A DNA stretch of 64,000 nt from Trichosporon coremiiforme (lineage: Eukaryota; Basidiomycota; Tremellomycetes; Trichosporonales; Trichosporonaceae). This document shows positions 21,577-33,089 of this stretch, piece after piece. The first letter of the stretch is position 1, and every line of letters starts with the position of its first letter. The notes beneath the pieces are model-generated. The model saw nothing but the letters and a program-made list of their open reading frames with translations, was not told where the DNA came from and did no database searches. The translations under genes were made by a program, and so were the position numbers. The stretch spans positions 244,510-308,509 of the forward strand of contig BCJJ01000025.1 in assembly GCA_039545355.1 (NCBI GenBank). Direction: 5' to 3'.

Positions 21577-23623
21577 ATGAGCACGGCACGCTACACCCCC
21601 CTCTCGCAGGGCGGCATGTCGACCTCCTCCCCCCTGCGCCGCTTCAGCAAGCGGCAACTGCTCTACATCCTTCTCTCACTGCTCTCCTTGTCTTTCCTCC
21701 TGGGCTTGGGCGGGTACACGACATCAGTGCACAAGCGCGTCTCGCCCTCGCGCGCGAAAGCGTGGTTCAAGGCAAACGTGGTCGGATCAGCATACTATCC
21801 CTCCTGGCTCCCTCAGCTGAACCCCTCGTCCTCCGAAACTATGCTCAAGGCGTTAACAACCATTCCGGGGGGATGGGGAGTCAAAGACCAGAACGAGGAC
21901 GACAACTACCGCTGGGTCACGGAGGCTAAACTCCGCCAGCTGACCGCGTGTCTTGCCCGCGGTGACTGTCCGGAGAACGCGGACAAGATTGTGGTGCTTG
22001 GAGGCTGGCACTGCCAGTGGGCGCTGTATGAGGACTACCACGGGGGTGAGGGGGTGTGGTGTCTTGGCCTCTACAGGAGTTTGGAACGGCAAGGGTTCAC
22101 TGTCCTGCAGGGCGGTGATAATGATTACGGTGAGTCGCGAACGAGCGGAGCGGAGTGAGGGCGTAGCGAGGGCGCGGTAGTTACCAGACGACACTCGCAC
22201 GTCTGGCGAGACAGTGCGCAAGGAGTGCACCCATCCCCTCCAGTCCCTCCAGTCCCTCCAGCCCCTGTTAGCGCGCGCACGCGACAGCTCACTATCGAGA
22301 ACTCTAGCTGACGCCCAGAATACGTCTATCACCTCTATCGCCAGTTTGGGGACTACATCCGGATAGTGCTCGGAGAGCCCGGCGACGAGAAGCACAAGGG
22401 TACGCTTGAGCAGTACCAGAAGACGAAGGAGAGGCCGGACGGGATTCCGGCGTGGAAGGTGAGTCACCCCTGCCCGGGTGCTGCGAAGCAGCATCCGGAC
22501 GAACAAACGGTTGTTAGGGCGGCCGCGGGGGCGAGTCCGTGCCCGCTTTCTCTCCCTGATCAGCACCTAAACCTTGCTCTGGGCGGTCGCACTCGCGCTG
22601 TCACGCTTCGGCTGTTCGAGGGCAGGGTTATGCCAGAGTGCAGGGGGATGGAAGTCAGGAGAGTCAAGTACCACACAGACGCCGCCGCTCGAAGATGACT
22701 GCTCGCTTCGCTCGCAGTGCTGACCTCAGTTCTTCTGGAATTCGTACTACCCCAACGGTCTGTCGACGCACGTCGGGCGCGCGTGGGTCGTGACCGCCGA
22801 GCCGCGTATCACGCGCGAGCATCAAGTCACGATAACAGAAGAAGACGGCATCGCGTGGATAACCGACGGCGAGGAGCAATTCCACGTCCACGCCTCCGAG
22901 GACGCCACCTTCACCTACCTGGGCTACGGGATGAAACCCGATATCAGCGACACAGTCGTTGTGCCGTGGGAAGACAGGCCGAACAGGGTCTACTTGTTGG
23001 CCAAGTACGCCCGATACTTCCAGAACGGACACCAGGCTTGCATCGACCTGAGCTTTTTCGAGCGCGCGACAAAGGAGCTCAGGCAGGAGTTCCCTGATTT
23101 CGAGTTCGTCGGCGGGTTCACGGACGAAAGGAACGAGGAGGACAGGAAGAAGTTCGACGTACCCACCAGCGTGCGGAATCTGGGCAAGCTCAATGCGACC
23201 CAGTTCGACCACGAGTTCGGGCAGGCAAAGCTCCTCCTCGGCATGGGCTCGCCCACGCTCTCCCCCTCGCCTTATCGCGCTTTAGCCAGGGGTGTGCCCT
23301 TCTTCAACCCGCACCAGAAGCGCGAAGACGACCAGCCCGGGTTCGGCTTCACGCAGCATGACTCCTTGGCCCCCGTGCCGGAGCCGTATGTGTACAATGT
23401 CGAGGCGTTCAACTATGAGGAATTCGTTGGCGCGATCAGGCGCGCGTTGACGACGCCCATCCCACCGACGAGGTGGAGGAGGATGGCCCACGATGTCGTC
23501 GATGAGAGGCTTAGGGACTGGGTCCTGCACGACTGGAGGGGTGAGGCGGAGCAGATCCTCAACGATCGCAAGGCGGGTATCGACACGCAGCATCACAGCG
23601 AGGCTGGTGATTTCGTACTGTAA
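21577..23623 (+). CDS. Golgi type II membrane glycosyltransferase, GT18-like (528 aa)
   Basis: Exons 21577-22129, 22319-22458 and 22730-23623, all in phase. The protein has a short cytosolic tail and a signal anchor at about residues 28-47 (LLYILLSLLSLSFLLGLGG), then a lumenal domain. The C-terminal donor-binding part carries LLLGMGSPTLSPSPYRALAR followed by GVPFFNP, which resembles the GT18 family (animal MGAT5, GlcNAc to alpha-1,6-mannose of N-glycans). YVYNVEAFNYEEFVGAIRRAL fits the next MGAT5 block. The acceptor in a fungus is not known, so only a Golgi GlcNAc-transferase-like role is inferred. The two introns (189 and 271 nt) are long for this region and end in CTCGCTTCGCTC-like or related sequence. 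Confidence 0.82.
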
Positions 23624-24188
23624 ACGCCGACTAAGCGTAGCGAAGGAAGTGCGCCAGATGGGGCGGCTGCGGCGGCGATCCGGCTGGCGGAGAGCAGGAT
23701 GTGCTGAGGGAGGATAGGAGGCATGGGGAGACGATTCGTGTTGATTTTCTGGGTTTCATGGATGAGAGAATGGCAATCTCGAGCAGTTGTTAGACTAGTA
23801 TACACCATATCCTTCGGACGATGGACGTGAACCTTGTTTGTACCCGAGCTTGAAGCGCTCCGTGAAAGCTGGTGGAGTGGGAGAAGTCGTCGAGCAGCAC
23901 TGACCACTATGCCGCAGCCGTTGCTGCAGTTGCAACATTCTACCTACAGGACTGCATGCAGTGACTCATCTAACCAAGCATGACACACGCCTGCACGAAA
24001 CGTAACCGCATCTATGCATAGGCAATAACGCTTGTACCCGGATCACCCGGTGAGGGCCGTGCCTGACGGGAAATCTGCCCCCGTCGCCACTGATAAAAGT
24101 TGTATCTGCGACAAGCGTCATGTCAACAACCACTCCGATCACCCTCCCTGCTCGCCTTCATCCCTCTCTCATCCCCCCCCAAAACAAC
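23624..24188. other. Intergenic region between glycosyltransferase and FAP7-like genes
   Basis: 3' UTR of the upstream gene and promoter/leader of the next. No coding frame, RNA gene or repeat is recognised. Confidence 0.55.
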
Positions 24189-25264
24189 ATGACGACGCAC
24201 CACCCCCGCAAATTCCCTGTCGTCCTGATCACGGGCACTCCGGGATGCGGCAAGACGCTGCACTCGCAGGTCCTGGCCGCCGACAGCGACGTCAAGATGA
24301 CACACCTGAACATTGGCGACATTGTGAAGCAGCACGGGTTCCATAACGGGTTCGACGACGAGTGGAAGTCTTACATTGTCGATGAGGACCGGTTGCTGGA
24401 TTATCTCGAGGAGGTCGTGAACCCGGAGGACGGGGCGGCGGAGACTGGTGAGTACTCGCGCTGATCGCGGACGCCGAAGGGGGCCGAAGGTGGTGGCCCG
24501 TCACAGCGAACACCCGAGGGTCATGAGCTCCATTGCCACCCGTGGAGATTTGTATTCCCTATCCATCTGCGACCCATCTGCGGGAGCGCTTCTGTTCATG
24601 TCCGGGGGCTCGGGGGTGTGCGGCTTCGGAGGCTGGTCGAGCCGAGCCGAACTCATTGCACCCGCAACACCCGCTCGCTGCGCTCCGAACTTCGCGCTGA
24701 CGGCAGGCTTCATTCTGGACCACCACGACCCGTCCCTGTTCCCGGAGCGCTGGGTCGACCTCGCCGTTGTGCTGACGTGCGACAACTCGGTGCTGTATGA
24801 GCGGTTGAAGTCGAGGTGAGTGACACTGAGAGGAACAGGGCAAGTCTATCTATGAGAGGTAGCAGGGGATGGAGCGGGCACGGAGATCGGAGACAGATGG
24901 TGACGGGAAGGATCGCTGGACAGGAGCGTGTCACTTGACCTCTGCATCCCGACCTGTGCTCATTCCGAGGTCTCCGGGCCATCTTGTGCCGTCCGGTCTC
25001 GTCGAAGATTCAACGCTACCCCGTTCCAACTGAGACGTTCAGCTGACATCCAGGAACTACGCGGACAACAAGATCGAGGAGAACATCACGGCCGAGATCA
25101 TGATGACATGCCTGACCGAGACGCGCGAGTCGTACGACGAGAACATTGTCGTCGAGCTGAAATCGGACGGATCCGGCGGCGACAACGAGGTAGAGGACAA
25201 TGTCGGACGGATCGAGGCGTGGATCCAGCAGTGGACCCAGGACCGTGAGGAGGGCGTGCACTAG
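24189..25264 (+). CDS. FAP7: Adenylate kinase 6 / FAP7-type ATPase (192 aa)
   Basis: FAP7 (human AK6/hCINAP) is a small P-loop ATPase needed in late 40S ribosome maturation (20S to 18S rRNA). Exons 24189-24447, 24707-24815 and 25054-25264. The P-loop is ITGTPGCGKT near residue 15. NIGDIVKQ is the AMP-binding helix, YLEE...G/FILDHH spans the first junction, and ERWVDLAVVLTCDNSVLYER is the family's central strand. The third exon gives NKIEENITAEIM...TRESYDENIV, close to the family consensus. Length is typical. Another in-frame ATG at 24120 would add 23 residues; the chosen start leaves the usual short lead to the P-loop. The 259-nt first intron is long for this region. Confidence 0.93.
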
Positions 25265-26382
25265 ACGTGGACGCCGACGCCGGTGTGCCCCTTGCGTTCG
25301 CGTTCTGTGCCGCTATGCCGCTGTGCCGCTGAGGCCGTCATGTCCAGGGGTAGGGGTCGGCCGCGGTCACCCAGTCTTGGTTATATCTTATATACTAATA
25401 GAATCTGTAAAGTATGCTTTTCCTTCTCACTCTGGTCTACCTCACTCTCGACGCGACGCTGTGCAGATCACCGGGACGTTGTTGCAGCGCTACATACTCT
25501 CCGAGACCGCGCGTGTGCCGTGCCAACCCAAGGTGCACTGAAATGGCTCATGTCGCACGGTTGCATTCGCACCATCTGGAAATCGAGGTCGGACGACGTC
25601 CTCGCTAGATTCAAAGTCTCCCACGGTCCCACGGTCCCGCCGTCGTCGACCTCGTCAACCTGCCGGCACACTGATGTGGCTCAAGTGTCTAAAGTGTGGC
25701 TCAAGCGGCTGTGGCACGCTGGCTCCCGGCCCCGTCGCATCTCTCCCGTGTCGAGATCAGAAGTCGCCTTCGCTAGATTGCAAGTCTCCCACGGTCCCAC
25801 CGTCGTCCTCCCGATACGCTGATCGCTGATGTGGCTCGAGTGACTCAAGTGCCTCAAAGTGTCTCAAGTGCCTCAAGTGTCTCAAGTGCCTCATAGTGCC
25901 TCAAGTGGCACGCTGGCCCAGGTGGCACGTCTGCTCTCGCACCATCTGGGTATCGAGGTCGGAGGACGTCCTCGCTAGATCTGATGTTTCCCATGGGCGC
26001 CAACAGTCACCACAGGCGTACCGATGACCAGGGACTCATGGGAGCAGATGCGAGCATGCGAGCGTGCGAGCAGTTCGCGAAACTGAATCCTCACCGGGAT
26101 TCATACTCGTCCTCGGGAATCGCGCTCGGAGGACGGCGCTGCTCTGCTAGAGTCAATGTTTCCCACAGTTGACCTCATCCACCACCGCGTCATCGTTCAG
26201 TATTAGGTCAGCACTCTTCCCTCGCGTCTCCTCGCGTCTCCTCGCATCTCGCAGTTCGCAGTTCGCTCGGCTCCGCGCTCCGCTCTCCGCGCCGCCGCTC
26301 TCGTTCCGCTCGATGAGCAGCCGCGCTCGCTCCGCTCCCGCCGCGTGCTGTCGTAATATAATGCATCAACTCGTAAGTTAGT
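25265..26382. other. Repeat-bearing intergenic region between convergent genes
   Basis: No gene is visible. The region holds degenerate duplicated blocks and a short minisatellite (listed separately), followed at 26215-26345 by C/T-rich sequence with CTCGCGTCTC and CGCTCGCTCCGCTC words downstream of NTF2. Confidence 0.55.
25567..25995. repeat. Degenerate direct repeats and CTCAAGTG minisatellite
   Basis: Three diverged blocks begin near 25567, 25737 and 25931. They share words such as GCACCATCTGG, ATCGAGGTCGGA, GACGTCCTCGCTAGAT and TCTCCCACGGTCCCAC. Between blocks two and three, 25841-25906 is a run of CTCAAGTG(C/T)-type units of 8-10 nt. This looks like local tandem duplication with decay. 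I found no terminal repeats or coding capacity that would make it a transposon. Confidence 0.6.
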
Positions 26383-27718
26383 CTAGCCGTACACGAGGCG
26401 GAAGACGTCGTTCTGGACAAAGTACGAGCCTCCGTCGGGGACAAGCTGGGCGTTAGCACATCTGAGCAGAGGCCGGAGCATGGATGGGTGAAGCGTAGCA
26501 CCTAGCGAGCGTGCAGAGTGAAAAGGACTGATACCGAGCTTTGGTTACCAGCGGCGCGGTATTCCCGCGCCTTCGGCTTTCCCGCAAAGTTGCATTGCGG
26601 TCTAAGCGACGCGCGTGCTCGGCAAGAGATGGCTTCCACCTGGGCCACGGTAAGATACCGAGAGCTCGAGTGTCTGATCGCAGTAACGCGGCCACAATCT
26701 GCACGCCGAACTCCTCGCCATGGGCACCTCAGCTCGTTCCGCCTTCTGGTATGCTTCCGCTGCATCGCCCGCATGCTCGCTTCGCTCAGACTCAGGCTCG
26801 GGGACACTCACGTGGAACATTTGTGAGAACTGGAGGACGTTCTGTCCGTCGTCGACGATGAGCTGGCCCGTGACGAGGACAAGGATCGAGGCGACCGTGG
26901 CAGACGCCGGCTGCGCGTCACGGGTGACGACGCGGTGCGCGACCTTCGTGAACGGGAGGGCCTGAATGTCAGCTGGATTCGGAAATGCGCCAGCTAGCGG
27001 AGAGCTGTGTCGACGTGAGGAGGTCGGCGTGAGGAGTGCGGCGAGGTCCGGGTCGACAAGCGCTCGGCTCGGGAGCCTGACACAAGCCGACGTGTGGTTT
27101 GACAGCGCGAGACGTGTGTAGTGGCTCATAGAGCTGAGCTTTCCTGCCTGGCCTCGCGTCACACGGAGTAACTCGAGCGCAGGACGCACGCGCACGAAGC
27201 CGAGACCCAAGCCCCGCGGCCATAGCTCCGGTGGAGGTCGAGGCCAGTGGGCAGAGGAGCCGGGCGGAGCGAGTGTGAACAGGCAGCGCTGCCTTCGCAC
27301 CGTCGCTCCGCGCGTCTACTGTGTGGCTACCCGAGTTGCCTTCCACGCTGTCCATGCTGTTGCCGCCGAGGCCGTTGCCCTGTTCCAACCGCGATCTCCG
27401 GTACGCGGATCCGCGCGCGCGATGCACTCACGGCAAGCTTCTGCACGATGGCACCAGCGCCCTGGATCTGCTCCTGCTCCCAGGTGAGCATGGAGTGGTC
27501 GCGCTGTCTGTCAGCCAATCACTCGACATGTAAGCTCACGTAGAGCGGCGCAAGCTGCGACCTGTCCTGGTCGAACGTGCTGTAGTAGTAGTCTGCATGT
27601 TAGCTCTACCCCTGACCACAGAAGCTAGGTTGCGCGGCGCACGCACCGGTGAACTGTTGTCAGCATTGATCTCTCCCGGGAAGCCTACCTGCTTGGCGAT
27701 CTCGTTGATGTCGGCCAT
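26383..27718 (-). CDS. NTF2: Nuclear transport factor 2 (124 aa, six exons including a 7-nt exon)
   Basis: NTF2 carries RanGDP into the nucleus. The exons on the minus strand are 27718-27689 (MADINEIAKQ), 27653-27647 (7 nt), 27592-27540, 27503-27432, 26961-26812 and 26445-26383 (stop TAG). Joined in phase they give a complete protein of family length. FTDYYYSTFDQDRSQLAPLY covers exons 2-3, then RDHSMLTWEQEQIQGAGAIV, LPFTKVAHRVVTRDAQP, ILVLVTGQLIVDDGQN and LVPDGGSYFVQNDVFRLVYG. All borders are GT..AG. Introns 4 and 5 are large (470 and 366 nt) compared with 35-55 nt for the first three. The reconstructed protein leaves no gap against the family, which strongly supports the tiny exon. Confidence 0.94.
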
Positions 27719-28663
27719 GGTGTCTGCTGTTTGAGTGCTTGCGAACCAAATAGCGCTCGAAGCAGTTGTGTACAACAAGATGGCTCAAGTTCGCTGACGC
27801 CATAGGTCGCCACATGCGCGGCAAGTTCGGCGACACGCGCGTGGTTCTCACGCGAGGGTGCGGGGCCCCGCGCCACTGCCGAAAACTGCTGTCCAGGCAC
27901 GGGCTGGTCATGTTCAGGAGCAAGGGGACGAAGGGGTCTGGGCTCAAACGGGCAGAAGGTTCGTCTGACTGGCTGCACCGCAGGATGCTGGATGCACTGC
28001 CTACGAGGGCTCGATCATGGACCGGGGAAATTGTCAGCGTATGGCGGCGGTTGGCGGTGCATGGCGTTCTGGGGACAGGGGACTGGGGACAGGGGACGGT
28101 GAGTGCTTCCAGCCCTTGGTACGGTGCGATAACAATTGACTCGGAAAGGCAGCGACGTCCACAGACGCAGACGCCGTTTCCACCTGTCCAACTTTCGCCT
28201 ACCCGCTGGAATCAGACCTCCACTCTGTGGCCACCGACTGGACCATCAGGAACACTTGGCCCAGCGGTGACGTTGTTGCCCCTGGCGTGAACCTGGCTCG
28301 ATCTAGCAAGCTCCTAGCCTTGCAGAGCCCACGGACACCTGATCGGTCGTCTTTTGTCCTGTCAGGTCAACGTTTCGTAAGGCCCAGCCCAGCCTCACTT
28401 GCCTAGTCTGCCTAGTCTGCCTAGCCCGCCTCGGCGTGAATGAAGCCTTGGCCTCCTCGGCATCGCATATCACTCACCGCAGCACATTTCTTGTCATCTC
28501 TCACTCCCCACGGCCGTCTTCTTCACACACACTCACACACACACACACTCCACACAAAAGAGCACACTCCTTATCCCTTTCGACCTCGTCCTCTGTTTGA
28601 ATTCCTCGCCGACACCCCTTCCCTCTCCCCGCTAGCCGCTCCCTCACCCTTCCCTCCACCAAG
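27719..28663. other. Divergent intergenic region between NTF2 and the secreted-protein gene
   Basis: Contains small tandem words: GGGGACAGGGGACT near 28070-28100, CTAGTCTGC units near 28403-28430 and a CA-rich microsatellite at about 28527-28555. The right end is the pyrimidine-rich leader of the next gene. No coding frame is recognised. Confidence 0.5.
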
Positions 28664-30299
28664 ATGCTCGCCCTCTCCGCCCTCGCCACCCTTCTTCCCG
28701 CGCTTGCGTCCGCCGCGACCTGCGTCCAGTTCGACTGGGACAAGAATCTCTACGCCTTTGGCGGCGAGCAGGACGTCGCATTCGGCACCGCCGACACCTG
28801 GGGCTGTGAGTGCTCGTCTGCTGTTGTTGTCGCCGAATGGAGCCAGCCCAGTTGGCCCAGACACTGGTGCCACTCAAAAGCTCAATAGCGTTTGCTCCTC
28901 AGGGCGGACATCACATTTCAGGATCCGGGAGCTCTATCCACTGACTCGGCACAGCGCCAAGCCCCCGCACGCTGCAGGCTACCGGTCGCCCGCCGTTCAC
29001 CGGCAAGAACATGCAGTGCATGCTGTCCCAGAATGCGAACGCTCTCTACGTCCTCGGAGCAGACGAGAGCGATCAGAGCGTGAGTGGCGTTGCCCTTCCT
29101 TCCTGCGGTCGGCGTTGGCCCCACCACGACCTACTTCTGCCACGTCCGGCACACCCAAGCGCTAGGACCGGCCTGCGCACTGCCGGCTCTACTGACTGCA
29201 CCATGCACGGGCCACGGGCCTCATTGGGCGGTACGCGGAACAGGCGGCGTCGCCCTCCCTTTAGCTGACCGGCCACTGAGCTGAAGCTGACGTGACAGGC
29301 CATCTACATCTATGACTTTGCCGGCGATGCGTGGAGCAAGCAGGAGTCGTCCGGTACGCCAGAGTCGATCGGCAACTCGCGCTCTTCCGCTATCCTCGAT
29401 CACGACACTAATGTCATCTTCACCCTTACGGCCCAGGGCGAGCTCTGGCAGGCTGACATGAGCTCGATCACAAACGTTGCCGGCGGCTCCGTTCCTTGGG
29501 AGAATGTCCGCACCCCCAAGTGGTTCAAGGACGGTTACAAGGTCACCGCTGCCCAGGCCTCTAACCACATCAGTGAGTACAAACCGCTGCTTTTGCTGTA
29601 GACGAGCTGACATCAGACTACTTTGGTGTGCCGGACACACCCGACGCGACCGCCGAGGTCTTTGTCATCCACTATGCCTACTTCCAGAACCAGACGCAGC
29701 TTTACCCGACACAGAACAACGGCGTCAGCTTCCCGAACCGCGCGGGACAGGCGACCAACTTCATGTCACCGGACGGCAGCGCTCCCTTCCAGATGCTCTA
29801 CGTTCCGGACGACTTTAGCCAGACGTACGTCGTGACGCACTGGACCAACCTCGGCGACTATCATAACACGACTGGTGCGCCGATGGGCGAGGCCCTGATC
29901 AACTCTACTCAGCTGCTCCCACCCCCAGAGCTCAAGGACGTCGACGCCGCATACGCGGCTAGCGTTAACGACGTTGCCCAGATCAACAACAAGGGCGAGA
30001 TCTACTACATCCAGAATGCTGTCACCAAGTACAACGTCGACTCGGACGCTAAGTGGCAGAAGCTCAACTACGAGTACAAGGTTGCGGAGGCGGCCAAGCA
30101 GAAGGCTGAGAACGACTCCAAGTCTGACGCCTCGTCTGCCTCTGTCATCTCCAGCCAGACCAGCGCGTCGGCTGCCGCCTCTGCCTCTGCTTCCCAGGCC
30201 GCTGCTGCCGGCACCAAGAACTCGGGCGCCATCGGCCACCAGGCCAGCGTTGGCCTCACGCTGACCGCGCTTGCGGCTGGCCTCGCCTCCCTCTTGTAA
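28664..30299 (+). CDS. Secreted, probably GPI-anchored, beta-propeller-like protein (407 aa)
   Basis: Exons 28664-28805, 28955-29079, 29299-29572 and 29617-30299. The start is a classical signal peptide (MLALSALATLLPALASAATC). The mature part has kelch-like strand patterns: LYAFGGEQD, SPRTLQATG..PPFTGKN, LYVLGADESD, IYIYDFAGDAW and YYFGVPD. Full kelch repeats are not obvious. The C-terminal ~70 residues are Ser/Ala-rich, with a possible omega site near NSGAIGH and a hydrophobic tail (VGLTLTALAAGLASLL) that ends the protein, the layout of a GPI signal. It is probably on the cell surface or wall. The second-exon acceptor (28954) was chosen because the alternatives put a TGA in frame. Specific function is unknown. 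Confidence 0.82.
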
Positions 30300-30748
30300 T
30301 CTTGTCAACCAATAGCATCAACTACATTCGATCATTCGCATATGCATTCACCTTCATTTTGTCCAGTTGCATGCTGCTCGTCGGTCGTCTGACTTCTGGC
30401 ATGATCCGCAACGCGACAAGCGCCACGCGGGACGCACGTGAATTGCCGTGCCTGACGCCGCTGAGATGCGGCTAACTGACTCACACTCTCACCGTACTAC
30501 CGGCTCGCTCGATCACTCGTCGCCGCCATCCTTGTCGTGTCATCCTCCTTGTCCACATTCAATCTAGCAATTGTCTCGCACCCCTCTAGTCTTCTAGACC
30601 TCCGCTACGACGATAGAGACGCACGCTATCCACAGCATAACCTTCGAGCGCGCGCGTGGCGCAACACCCATCGACTGCCGCCTTTATCTTTGAGTTTCGT
30701 CAACACACTCTTATCCCTCCTCCAATCACTCTCATCCCCGTCGACGCA
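30300..30748. other. Intergenic region, secreted protein to DCP2
   Basis: 3' UTR, then the promoter and C/T-rich leader of DCP2. No gene or repeat is seen. Confidence 0.55.
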
Positions 30749-33089
30749 ATGGCGCACTACGCACCGGGGCCGACGCTACCCATCACCGCCTCCCCGTTAC
30801 AACCGCAGTTAGAAGATGAGGACGGCGGCGAGGACAACATCTTCCGCGACATGACGTTTGAAGAGGTTTTGGAAGACCTCAACGCACGGTTCCTCGTCAA
30901 CCTCCCAGAGGAAGAAATGTCACTCGTCAGAGTATACTGGCAGGCGGAGCAGGCGCACTGGTTCTACGAGGACTACCTCCGGCCGCTGAACCCGCTGCTG
31001 CCCTCGCTCGGGCAACGCCAGTTCACACACCTGATCATCGCGAGCTCGCCACTGTACGCCGACACCGAGATCGACTATGACGCCGTGTGGGAGGAGTACT
31101 GCGCGTACAAGAAAATGGTGCCGTGTTGCGGCGGCATCCTCATCAACGACACAGCCGACAAGGTCCTCATGGTGCGCGGGTGGAAGAGCAACGCAGGCTG
31201 GTGCTTTCCCCGTGGCAAGATCAACAGCGAAGAGTCGGACGTGTCCTGCGCCATTCGAGAAGTGAGCTACGAGACCTGCCACTGAGCTGACAGCGCAGGT
31301 AGAGGAGGAGACTGGCTTTGACTTATCAGGTCTCATCAACGAGGACGACTTCATCAAAACGCAAGTGAACGCCCAAGAGATCACCATGTTCATCGTGCCG
31401 GGCATTGACGAGAGCACCGTGTTCGAGACGCAGACGCGCAAGGAGATCGGAGCGATCGAATGGGTCCCGTTCTCCGACCTGCCGACGTGGACGCACAAGA
31501 AGGGTCCGAAACGCACCGGCGGCAAGGGCCAGAAGCGCTTCTACAACGTGACGCCCTTTGTGGGCCCGCTCAAGAAGTGGCTCTCGAAGCACGGGTACAA
31601 CCCGCACCCGCCGCGCAGGAAGGAGAGGGCTGGGCCCGTCGGACGCGAGTTGAAGCCGTTCACGTTTGACGACACGCCGGCGCAGACCAAGGCGCACCCG
31701 ACGACGGCGCTCGACCACCTCTTCGCCAAGTTCATCGAGAAGGATGAGACGGCCGTCGCGCTCGAAAGTGACAATGCGCGCACGCTGGACCGGCTCTTCG
31801 GCTCGCTGGAGGTCTCGGATGGAAGCCACGGAAGTCACCAGGCCCAGACCCAGCAGCAACGCAGTGATGACGACGCCCTGACCAAGCTCCTGTCGGGTAT
31901 CGGGCATGTCTCGGCGCCGCCGCAGCCGCCCGCGCCCCAGCTCCAGCCAGCACTTCCCGAGAAGCAGAGCAAGTTCCTGTCTGTCCTGAACCAGAAACCC
32001 GCCCCGGCACCCCTGACTCCGCCGCGCTCGACACACCAGAACAACCTGCTCTCGATGCTCGCGTCGCCCCCGAAGGTGGCGCAGCACGACCCGACCCCGC
32101 CCCCGACGTCCCACCAGGGCAATCTCCTCAATATGTTATCTTCGGGACCTCAGCAGGTCCCTCAGCCAGCTCAGCCGCCGCCAGAGGACCAGACGGCGCG
32201 CCAGCGAGCGCTCCTCGAGGCGTCCTTCGGCGGCGTCGGCGCGGAGCAGACGGCCGCGACGCCCCCGCCCCGCGCCGTCAGCGCGTCGAGCATGATGTCA
32301 CCCATGCCGCCCCTCCCTCCCGCCGAGGGCGGATGGTACGGCCAGCAAGATTCGGCGCTTCACGGTCCCCCGGGAACGCCTGGGTATCAGCGCCTCCCGA
32401 TGCCGGGCTCGCCGCGCGGCATGCCCAGTTCGCCTGTGCGCGGAGGCTACCCGCAGAATCAGCTCCGGCAGACGGCCCTCCACAACGCGCAGAGGTACCC
32501 CGCCCCGCCGCCGCATATGCTTCAGCAGGCGTACCAGCAGTCTCAGCCTCCCCAGTCTCAGCCTCAGGCTTACCAGCAGCCTCCCCCTCAGCAGTATCAG
32601 CAGCCTCCTCAGCAGGGATACGAGCAACCTCCCCAGCCGCAGAACGAGCACCAGCGCGCCCTCCTCGGCGCGCTGTTCAACGGCCGCCCGGCCCCGCCCC
32701 ATATGCAGTCTCAGCAGCCCCAGGCTCAGCAAATGCCCTACAATGGCTACAACCAGCAGCAGTTCCCTCAGGCTCCTCCCGCGGGCCAGGGGTACGGCGC
32801 GCAGGCTCCTCCCCCCGGCCCGGGGTACGCGCCGTACCCCTCGCCTGGTGCGCCGAACGTGTCGCAGATGAACTACGGGTATCAGAACGCCCATCCCCAG
32901 CAGTCTCTCCTCCAGCAACCTCAGCAGCCTCAACTGCAGCCTCCCCAGCCCCAGCAGCAGCAAGCCCCTCCCCCGCAGTCGGTGCAACAACCCGCCGTCG
33001 GACCCCCCAATCCCCCCAGTCCGAGCGTGCACCAGCCCGTGCCCCGGCCGCCTGTAGGCGGTGGTCTCCTGGGCTTGATGAGCCGTTAG
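30749..33089 (+). CDS. DCP2: mRNA-decapping enzyme subunit Dcp2 (767 aa)
   Basis: Dcp2 removes the 5' cap and commits mRNA to 5'-3' decay. Exon 1 is 30749-31261 and exon 2 is 31299-33089, with a 37-nt intron that splits the Nudix box. Residues ~25-115 form the N-terminal regulatory domain (FEEVLEDLNARFLVNLPEEE, then WYF-type HWFYEDYLRP). The Nudix fold covers ~125-260: GGILINDTADKVLMVRGWKS, GWCFPRGKINSEE, and REVEEETGFD with the catalytic Glu residues. Box B follows in KKGPKRTGGKGQKRFYNVTP. The long tail is Pro/Gln-rich and disordered, with short repeated motifs of the type NNLLSML, GNLLNMLSS and QRALLGALF, which look like the helical leucine-rich motifs that bind Edc3 and Pat1. XRN1 in the same window acts in the next step. 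Confidence 0.95.

Noticed and set aside
28070..28560. CRISPR-like or transposon-like arrays from tandem words
   Set aside because: The repeats are short, irregular and adjacent without spacers, and no terminal repeats or transposase were seen; this is eukaryotic simple-sequence DNA.
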